NCBI GenBank assembly: GCA_015655095.1
Contig: JAATFR010000248.1
Coordinates: 1 to 6,597, forward strand
DNA: 6,597 bases
Reading direction: 5' to 3'
DNA from: Hyphomicrobiales bacterium
GTDB taxonomy: Bacteria; Pseudomonadota; Alphaproteobacteria; Parvibaculales; Parvibaculaceae
Below the pieces are notes generated by a model that saw only the letters and a list, made by a program, of their open reading frames with translations, searched no databases and was not told the DNA's origin. The first letter of the stretch is position 1. Each line of letters begins with the position of its first letter. The position numbers and the translations under genes are program-made. Positions 1 through 4,810 of the stretch are shown piece after piece.

Positions 1-146
1 AGGGCTGAATAGACGGCGTTTTCAGCCGTGGCGTTTTCGATGTTGTTGGTGATCAGGGCCTGGAGAAAACTGCTTGCTTCTTCGCCCCCGATGCGCAGGA
101 CGCCGCGCCCGGGCAGAAAGGCTGCCGTGTAGCTGCTGATCGACAT
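1..146 (-). CDS. ygfZ: YgfZ/CAF17-like Fe-S cluster protein, N-terminal part
   Basis: This is the first 48 codons of a gene that runs off the left edge. Reading leftward from ATG at 146-144, the protein begins MSISSYTAAFLPGRG and continues VLRIGGEEASSFLQALITNN. The pattern 'RGVLRIxGxxAxxFLQxLITN' is the N-terminal signature of YgfZ/CAF17, folate-binding proteins related to GcvT that help assemble or repair 4Fe-4S clusters in the cytoplasm. A GGTGG/GGA purine stretch sits just upstream of the ATG. The diagnostic KGCYxGQE motif lies further downstream in the family and is outside the window, so the assignment rests on the N-terminus alone. The gene is divergent from the glycosyltransferase and dihydroorotase genes. 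From memory, ygfZ divergent from this type of dihydroorotase gene is common in alphaproteobacteria. No lesion is visible in the part seen. Confidence 0.8.
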   Translation of the reverse strand, partial: MSISSYTAAFLPGRGVLRIGGEEASSFLQALITNNIENATAENAVYSA

Positions 147-173
147 GGTTTCCACCCAAATTCCGAGGATCTA

Positions 174-202
174 GATTTAGGCCCGGTAGGCCTGTCCTGC
201 AA
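174..202 (-). promoter_or_regulatory. Candidate sigma-70-type promoter for ygfZ
   Basis: On the minus strand TTGCAG (202-197) is followed after exactly 17 nt by TAAATC (179-174). Each hexamer matches only 3 of 6 consensus bases. The predicted start near 167 would leave a leader of about 20 nt before the ATG at 146. The position and spacing are reasonable but the hexamers are weak, so this is a guess. Confidence 0.3.
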
Positions 203-248
203 GCGCGCACATTGCCGGATCATGAGTAAGATGATGGTCAGGGAGCGC

Positions 249-277
249 TTGGCGGCGGCTGGTGGCGGCCCTATAAG
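249..277 (+). promoter_or_regulatory. Candidate promoter of the glycosyltransferase-dihydroorotase unit
   Basis: TTGGCG (249-254, 4 of 6 matches to TTGACA) and TATAAG (272-277, 5 of 6 matches to TATAAT) are separated by exactly 17 nt, the optimal spacer. The ATG of the glycosyltransferase begins at 284, 7 nt after the -10 box, so transcription would start at or next to the A of the start codon, giving a leaderless mRNA. AAGG at 275-278 could instead act as a Shine-Dalgarno sequence if the true promoter lies further upstream; it overlaps the -10 box, so both cannot serve on the same transcript. Confidence 0.45.
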
Positions 278-283
278 GCTCCC

Positions 284-1258
284 ATGCGCATCCTTTTCAT
301 CACCTCGAACCGTATAGGCGACGCCATCTTGTCGACCGGCGTGCTCGGCGCGCTGATCGAGCGCCATCCGGGCTGCCGGATCACGGTCGCCTGCGGGCCT
401 CTGGCCGTGCCGATCTTTCGTCATGCTCCGGGTGTCGAGCATATCCATGTGATGCGAAAGGCACCCCTGATCGGCCACTGGCGCAAGCTGCTGGCCGCCA
501 CCCTGTTCCGGCGTTGGGATCTGGTGGTGGACATCAGGGGGTCGGCGACCGCCTATGTGCTCTGGGCGGGCGAGCGCCGGGTGCTCCGGCCAGATCATTC
601 AAAGCACCGGGTTCCCCATATTGCCAGTGTGCTGGACCTCGATCCGCCTCCCGCCCCCCGGGTCTGGCCCGGCGAGGTCGCGCGGGCTCGCGCCGCAGCC
701 GCCATCCCCGAGGGCCGGATCGTGCTCGCGGTGGGCCCCACGGCCAACTGGGCCCGCAAGACCTGGCCCGCCGGTCGCTTCGCCGAGCTGGTCGCGAGGC
801 TGACGGGGGAGGGTGGCGCGCTCGCAGGCGCTCATGTTCTCATCGCGGCAGCTCCCGATGAGCGCGAGGCGACGGCGCAGGTCCGCGCTGCTGTGCCTGC
901 GGATCGCCTGATCGACCTTGTCGGCGAGGGACTGGATGTTGTTGCAGCTTTTCTGGAACGTTCACGCTTCTTTGTCGGTAATGATTCAGGCCTGATGCAT
1001 CTTGCTGTTGCCGCCAGTACCACCACACTTGGCCTTTTTGGCCCGACAAGGGACGATCTTTATGGACCCTGGGGTCCCAGGGCCGCGTTTGTGCGAGGAC
1101 CCCGGAGCTGCGCCGAGATCATCGGCGACCCTGATTTTGACAAAGAGTCCAAGGAAAGTGCCATGCTCGACCTGACGGTCGATGATGTCCTCAGAGCGGC
1201 AGATGCGCTGATCGCGCGAACCGCTTCACCTGCCCGCGAAAGGGAGACGAAAGTTTGA
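284..1258 (+). CDS. Glycosyltransferase family 9 protein (heptosyltransferase-like)
   Basis: This encodes a 324-residue GT-B fold glycosyltransferase of CAZy family GT9, the ADP-heptose:LPS heptosyltransferase family, which adds sugars to the lipopolysaccharide core on the cytoplasmic face of the inner membrane. The N-terminus MRILFITSNRIGDAILSTG matches the acceptor-domain signature; Asp13 aligns with the catalytic-base Asp13 of E. coli WaaC. The C-terminal donor-binding motif is VGNDSGLMHLA at residues 231-241 (D234, H239), followed by TLGLFGPT at 248-255. Length is normal for the family. The ATG at 284 is chosen because the conserved N-terminus begins exactly there. There is no signal peptide or membrane segment. 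The gene overlaps the dihydroorotase gene by 4 nt (TTGA at 1255-1258), so the two are probably co-transcribed and translationally coupled. Which sugar it transfers cannot be read from the sequence; heptose is only the family's best-known donor. Confidence 0.92.
   Translation: MRILFITSNRIGDAILSTGVLGALIERHPGCRITVACGPLAVPIFRHAPGVEHIHVMRKAPLIGHWRKLLAATLFRRWDLVVDIRGSATAYVLWAGERRVLRPDHSKHRVPHIASVLDLDPPPAPRVWPGEVARARAAAAIPEGRIVLAVGPTANWARKTWPAGRFAELVARLTGEGGALAGAHVLIAAAPDEREATAQVRAAVPADRLIDLVGEGLDVVAAFLERSRFFVGNDSGLMHLAVAASTTTLGLFGPTRDDLYGPWGPRAAFVRGPRSCAEIIGDPDFDKESKESAMLDLTVDDVLRAADALIARTASPARERETKV
1241..1257 (+). promoter_or_regulatory. Ribosome binding site and TTG start of dihydroorotase
   Basis: AGGGAG at 1241-1246 lies 8 nt before the TTG at 1255-1257. 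The TTG overlaps the upstream stop codon in the arrangement TTGA. Starting here gives MSANYDVIYRGG, the expected first beta strand of the amidohydrolase, and no in-frame ATG near this point would keep it. This supports a TTG start with translational coupling. Confidence 0.7.
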
Positions 1259-2592
1259 GCGCGAACTATGACGTGATCTACCGGGGCGGCATTGTCGTCA
1301 ATCATGATGGCACGGGCCGGGCCGATGTCGGCATCCGCGATGGCAGGATCGCCGCTATCGGCGATCTCCAGTTCGCCAGCGCGGCGGAGGTCCACCTTGT
1401 GCGGGGCCTGCATATTCTGCCCGGTGTCATCGACAGTCAGGTTCATCTGCGTGAACCCGGCAACGAGCACAAGGAAGACCTCGAAACCGGCGGCAAGGCG
1501 GCTGTGCTGGGCGGCGTCACGGCTGTTTTCGAGATGCCCAATACCAAGCCCTCAACCACCACGCCCGAGGCGCTTGCCGACAAGGTGGCCCGCGCGCGTG
1601 ATCGCATGTATTGCGATTTCGCCTTTTACGCGGGCGCGTCGGCCGACAATGCGGACCTTTTGGCGGAAATGGAGCAGATGGAGGGCTGCGCCGGGGTCAA
1701 GATATTTATGGGTTCCTCCACCGGTTCGCTGCTGGTCGCCGAGGACGAGGCCGTGCGCCGGGTGCTGAAAGCGGTTCGCCGCCGCGTCGCGGTCCATTCA
1801 GAGGACGAGTTCCGCCTCAATGAGCGCAAGGCGCTGGCCGAGGCTGGCAAGCCTGAGACCCACCCGGTCTGGCGCGATGCCGAGACGGCGATCCTGTGCA
1901 CCAACCGTCTGCTGGGGCTCGCCCGCGAGGCGGGCAAGCGCATTCATGTGCTCCATGTCACCACGCGCGAGGAAATCGACATATTGGCGCGCAACAAGGA
2001 CATCGCGACGGTAGAGGTGACGCCCCAGCATCTGACGCTCGCCGCTCCTGAATGCTATGAGAAGCTCGGTACGCTCGCCCAGATGAACCCGCCGATCCGC
2101 GAGGCGATCCATCGCGACGGACTCTGGCGCGGCGTCAAGCTCGGCATCGTCGATGTCATCGGCTCGGACCATGCCCCGCATACGCTGGAAGAGAAGGCTC
2201 AGCCTTATCCGTCCTCGCCGTCTGGCATGACGGGTGTTCAGACGCTGGTGCCGGTCATGCTGGATCATGTCAACAAGGGCAAGCTCAGCCTTGAGCGGTT
2301 CGTCGATCTGACCTCGCACGGTCCGAACCGCATCTTCGGCATCGCCAACAAGGGACGCCTCGCCGTCGGCTACGACGCCGACCTCACCATTGTCGATATG
2401 AAGTCGCGCCGGACCATCACCAATCAGTGGATTGCCAGCCGCTGCGGCTGGACGCCGTTCGATGGCCTTGACATTCAGGGCTGGCCGGTCGGCACGGTCA
2501 TCCGTGGCCGCCGGGTCATGTGGGACGACGAACTTGTCGGCCTTGCCGGCGGCGCTCCCCTGCGCTTTCAGGAGGCGCTGCCGAGGGGATGA
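1255..2592 (+). CDS. pyrC: Dihydroorotase, class I-type amidohydrolase
   Basis: A 445-residue cytoplasmic amidohydrolase that interconverts N-carbamoyl-aspartate and dihydroorotate, step three of pyrimidine synthesis. The N-terminal beta domain (residues 5-56) leads into the metal motif DSQVHLREPG at 60-69, then EMPNTKP at 93-99. Other candidate metal ligands are K149 (GVKIFMGSS, possibly the carboxylated lysine), H181 (VHSEDE), H231/H234 (HVLHVTT, the second more likely) and D305 (SDHAPH). The TIM barrel is complete, and 'DADLTIVDM' plus a WTPFDG segment close the C-terminal beta domain, as in dihydroorotases and allantoinases. The first histidine of the usual HxH pair is Gln62; from memory this is typical of an alphaproteobacterial subgroup encoded next to ygfZ, separate from the pyrB-linked pyrC. 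It could therefore be a paralog with a different cyclic-amide substrate. Expression is likely driven from the promoter upstream of the glycosyltransferase. Confidence 0.9.
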   Translation: MSANYDVIYRGGIVVNHDGTGRADVGIRDGRIAAIGDLQFASAAEVHLVRGLHILPGVIDSQVHLREPGNEHKEDLETGGKAAVLGGVTAVFEMPNTKPSTTTPEALADKVARARDRMYCDFAFYAGASADNADLLAEMEQMEGCAGVKIFMGSSTGSLLVAEDEAVRRVLKAVRRRVAVHSEDEFRLNERKALAEAGKPETHPVWRDAETAILCTNRLLGLAREAGKRIHVLHVTTREEIDILARNKDIATVEVTPQHLTLAAPECYEKLGTLAQMNPPIREAIHRDGLWRGVKLGIVDVIGSDHAPHTLEEKAQPYPSSPSGMTGVQTLVPVMLDHVNKGKLSLERFVDLTSHGPNRIFGIANKGRLAVGYDADLTIVDMKSRRTITNQWIASRCGWTPFDGLDIQGWPVGTVIRGRRVMWDDELVGLAGGAPLRFQEALPRG

Positions 2593-2628
2593 AAGCCTTC
2601 GCGCCCTGATGGCGGGATTGCCTTATGG

Positions 2629-2657
2629 ACGGCGGCGGCGTTTCAAGCCGTCGCCGT
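2629..2657 (+). terminator. Strong hairpin 36 nt after the dihydroorotase gene
   Basis: The arms 2629-2639 and 2647-2657 form an 11-bp stem (ten Watson-Crick pairs and one G-U at 2635/2651) around the 7-nt loop GTTTCAA. It lies between the end of pyrC and the convergent minus-strand reading frame, so it could end transcription from both sides. There is no U tract right after it on either strand; T-rich DNA begins only about 20 nt downstream. It may therefore be a 3'-end stabilising hairpin or a non-canonical terminator. Confidence 0.45.
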
Positions 2658-2680
2658 GCAAGACCTGGCTTTCGTGATGT

Positions 2681-2806
2681 TTATATTTCTTCTGTCTGGA
2701 TGGACGTGACTCGGTCCTCGTCGCGATCCGGGTGGACGAGCCCGTGTTCGATCACGAAGTCGATATCGGCGATGACCGAAATGTTGCCTCTCCTGAGCGC
2801 GGTCAT
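2681..2806 (-). CDS. Possible 41-residue small ORF (or the tail of a broken gene)
   Basis: ATG at 2806-2804 to TAA at 2683-2681 encodes MTALRRGNISVIADIDFVIE and then a 21-residue tail ending VTSIQTEEI. Most codons end in G or C and the composition is protein-like, with an alternating hydrophobic strand (ISVIADIDFVI) and an acidic end. A GGAG element lies about 11 nt upstream of the ATG, longer than ideal. It could be a small independent gene, but its position fits better as the original C-terminus of the frameshifted gene that contains it. I recognise no family. Confidence 0.25.
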   Translation of the reverse strand: MTALRRGNISVIADIDFVIEHGLVHPDRDEDRVTSIQTEEI

Positions 2807-3257
2807 TATTGAACCGCTCCCGGGCTGCGGAGGGAGTAAGTGCGTTCAATTCTTGTTCGCTCTTGTAGGGTGAGTGTCTCACACAGTTCTCGAACGGGGC
2901 GCCAAACTGGGCCACATCCGTGCGTTTGCGGTTTTCCACTTTCCGGCAGCGTTCGATCACATGCTGAATTGCCTTCTGGAAGGTTGGAAACTCGCGCAAG
3001 GCGGTCGTGTCATCGTCCGGGCGGAAACTTTCCCTGATTTTATAGTCATCCAGCATCTGGAAATATCGGGATATGCCGTTTTTGGCGATAGCCCGCGGGA
3101 CACTGCCGAAATCTCTTTGAGCCAGGATTTCGAGGGATTCTTTTTTCAGAGCGTCTATCTGTTTCCGCGCGGCGGGGTAAGGGCGGGAAAGTCTGGAGAA
3201 GGAGGGAGAGAGAGCCGGTCGCGGGTTTTCAGGGGCGGCTTCGGTCCTCTGCCCCAT
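2681..3257 (-). pseudogene. Unrecognised hypothetical gene, probably frameshifted
   Basis: I do not recognise this protein. The frame opened by ATG at 3257-3255 reads convincingly from about codon 30: a charged helical stretch with QIDALKKESLEILAQRDFG, then GISRYFQMLDDYKIRESF and FQKAIQHVIERCRK. After about position 2800 this frame turns into Arg/His-rich, shadow-like text and ends at 2643. From the same region another minus-strand frame reads SVIADIDFVIEHGLVHPD and ends cleanly at TAA (2683-2681). The simplest explanation is one gene with an extra nucleotide near 2770-2810. In 100 codons counted by hand (about 2880-3165), about 63 end in G or C, less than in pyrC, which hints at foreign origin. 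No Shine-Dalgarno precedes the ATG at 3257, and the Pro/Ser-rich first 27 residues look poorly coding, so the true start is uncertain. It is convergent with pyrC. The exactly antisense plus-strand frame (2874-3272) is an alternative that I consider less likely. Confidence 0.35.
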
Positions 3258-3731
3258 ATGCGGCGTGGGTGAAGCGTTCGTTCCCTCGGGTACTGAAAAA
3301 GACCGCAGGGTTTTGTCTCTGGGGATTTGAGTGTAGCTGCGTGGGCTGTCGGTGTTGAACCGGGTGTTTTTTTCGGGAAAACATGCCCCCTATGCTGGAT
3401 ATGGCATGCCTGAACGGGGTTATGCCCCTTTGCTGGGCGGAGTCGGGCTCGGCAAGCAAGGGGACATATGGTTGGCCGGATGGGTGTGAGGGGGCAGGAC
3501 GGTTGGGTTGCATGAGAAGGTTCCTTGCAAAAATGAAAGGGGCTTCCCGATTATCCGCCGCAAAATTGAACTGAAAGTGAATCGGCCTTGATTGGAGCTG
3601 CCGCAATCCGCCTGCGCATGGCATCGCCTGTTCAAGCCCATGCTTGACCGGAAACCCGATTTGGGTTCGTGTGAGCCACCGTAATCATAACTTCAATTAG
3701 TGGCAGAATAGCCCGGCAAGAGGAAAATCCC
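3258..3731. other. Intergenic stretch without a convincing gene
   Basis: About 470 nt between the orphan minus-strand frame and the reductase gene. Open frames here (for example minus 3229-3624 and plus 3383-3574) lack good ribosome binding sites and have shadow-like composition. Visible items are a T7 run at 3367-3373, an imperfect direct repeat (3383-3436), and just before the reductase a weak promoter-like pair, TTGGGT (3661-3666) and TCATAA (3685-3690) with 18 nt between them. The promoter of the reductase-ligase unit should lie here, but no strong match stands out. Confidence 0.5.
3383..3436. repeat. Imperfect 15-16-nt direct repeat
   Basis: ATGCCCCCTATGCTGG at 3383-3398 recurs as ATGCCCCTTTGCTGG at 3422-3436, differing by one gap and one substitution; the copies start 39 nt apart. 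It could be a relic of a local duplication or a protein-binding pair. It may also be chance. Confidence 0.3.
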
Positions 3732-4730
3732 ATGGCTTTCCGTGCTTTGCGCGTAACCAGGCAGGAAAAAAACCAGTCGATCGAGTTCGTGTCGCTCGAA
3801 GACACGGATCTGATGGAAGGCGACGTCACGGTGGCGGTCGATTACTCCACCATCAATTACAAGGATGGTCTGGCGTTGACGGGAACCGCCCCCATCATCC
3901 GCGTCCCGGTTCTGATACCGGGGATTGATTTCGCGGGCACGGTGGAAAGCTCCTCCCATGCGGGCTTCAAGCCTGGCGACAAGGTGGTGCTGAACGGCTG
4001 GGGCGTGGGCGAGGCCCATCATGGCGGTTATGCCCAGCGCGCGCGCGTCAAGGGTGACTGGCTGGTCAAGCTTCCCGACAATATTTCGACAAAACACGCC
4101 GCTGCGATCGGCACGGCGGGCTACACGGCCATGCTTTCTGTGCTGGGCCTTGAGCATGAGGGCGTGACGCCGGACAAGGGTGATATTCTCGTCACCGGCG
4201 CGGCGGGCGGTGTAGGTGGCGTTGCGATCGCGGTGCTCTCGAAACTCGGTTACCGGGTCATCGCTTCCACGGGTCGCCCCTCGGAGGAGGGCTACCTCAA
4301 GGGTCTCGGGGCGGCGGGGATTTTTGACCGCAACGAGATTTCAGGCCCCGGAAGGCCGCTTGGCAAGGAGCGCTGGGCAGGAGCCGTCGACGTCGTTGGC
4401 AGCCATACGCTTGCTAATGTGATCTCGCAGATCAGCTATGGCGGCGCTGTTTCCGCCTGCGGTCTCGCTCAGGGTCTCGACCTGCCCGCTTCTGTCGCGC
4501 CATTCATTCTGCGCGGCATCACCCTTGTCGGCATTGACAGCGTGAATGCGCCTTATGCAAAACGGGTGGCGGCATGGAACCGGCTGGCGAGCGATCTCGA
4601 TCTGGCCAAACTCGACGCCATGACTTCTGTCTCGAAGCTTGACGATCTGCCATCTCTGGCCGGGGATATTCTGGCTGGCAAGGTGGGGGCCGCGTCGTCA
4701 TCGACGTCAATGCCTGAAGCCGGAATCTGA
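3732..4730 (+). CDS. acuI: AcuI/YhdH-family acryloyl-CoA reductase, C-terminus frameshifted
   Basis: A 332-residue zinc-free medium-chain reductase of the YhdH/AcuI group. AcuI reduces acryloyl-CoA to propionyl-CoA with NADPH in the cytoplasm, removing a toxic electrophile formed in 3-hydroxypropionate or DMSP breakdown. Family marks: STINYKDGLALTG (39-51), PGIDFAGTV, NGWGVGEAHHGGYAQ, the Rossmann motif VTGAAGGVGGVA (154-165) with the NADPH-phosphate-binding ASTGR (178-182), and the subgroup signature FILRGITLVGIDSV near the end. AGGA (3721-3724) sits 7 nt before the ATG. The last 13 residues, after GKV (316-318), are not family-like (GAASSSTSMPEAGI). One added nucleotide in the G run at 4685-4689 would restore GRVVIDVNA and a stop at 4715-4717, giving 328 residues, a normal length. 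The ligase gene follows after 80 nt without a terminator, so the two are probably one operon. AcuI versus a general YhdH reductase is inferred at subfamily level only. Confidence 0.88.
   Translation: MAFRALRVTRQEKNQSIEFVSLEDTDLMEGDVTVAVDYSTINYKDGLALTGTAPIIRVPVLIPGIDFAGTVESSSHAGFKPGDKVVLNGWGVGEAHHGGYAQRARVKGDWLVKLPDNISTKHAAAIGTAGYTAMLSVLGLEHEGVTPDKGDILVTGAAGGVGGVAIAVLSKLGYRVIASTGRPSEEGYLKGLGAAGIFDRNEISGPGRPLGKERWAGAVDVVGSHTLANVISQISYGGAVSACGLAQGLDLPASVAPFILRGITLVGIDSVNAPYAKRVAAWNRLASDLDLAKLDAMTSVSKLDDLPSLAGDILAGKVGAASSSTSMPEAGI
4685..4717 (+). other. Apparent 1-nt deletion in a G run, with the relic C-terminus
   Basis: The reading frame passes GGGGG at 4685-4689 and continues out of the ancestral frame to TGA at 4728-4730. 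In the neighbouring frame the codons from 4688 read GRVVIDVNA and stop at TGA 4715-4717. That is the standard 'GxVxGRVVxDV' ending of YhdH/AcuI enzymes, whose last strand packs in the catalytic domain. The lesion is a loss of one G (six expected), typical of slippage, but also of a sequencing error. Confidence 0.75.
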
Positions 4731-4797
4731 AAACCACAGTAGTGAAATCAAGTGTCAATGCCAACGGTTCCGCAGAGAGCCGACGTCACAGGGACCG

Positions 4798-4802
4798 AAG
4801 GA
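4798..4802 (+). promoter_or_regulatory. Ribosome binding site deciding the ligase start
   Basis: AAGGA at 4798-4802 is 8 nt before ATG 4811, giving MNAMADLPPF as the N-terminus. An in-frame ATG at 4742 would add 23 residues, SAESRRHRDRRKRR among them, that look like translated intergenic DNA and have no good ribosome binding site. Confidence 0.65.
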
Positions 4803-4810
4803 AACGCAGA

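Noticed and set aside
53..598. Minus-strand frame of 181 codons across the divergent spacer
   Set aside because: It runs through the spacer and antisense to the conserved start of the glycosyltransferase, and conflicts with the clear YgfZ frame from 146.
2874..3272. Plus-strand frame of 132 codons starting with GTG
   Set aside because: It is codon-aligned antisense to the minus-strand frame, Phe-rich through GAA/TTC mirroring, and its end is Gly/Arg low-complexity. The minus-strand frame has the more protein-like charge pattern and higher third-position GC. Not fully excluded.
3350..3373. Possible terminator: CGGT/ACCG stem followed by seven Ts
   Set aside because: The stem is only 4 bp and no supported plus-strand gene lies just upstream.
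3229..3624. Minus-strand frame of 131 codons in the gene-poor stretch
   Set aside because: Pro/Gln/His/Arg-rich, no ribosome binding site and no motif; it looks like chance openness.
4742..4810. Upstream in-frame ATG start for the ligase
   Set aside because: The 23 added residues have no family resemblance, and a good ribosome binding site (AAGGA at 4798-4802) points to 4811.
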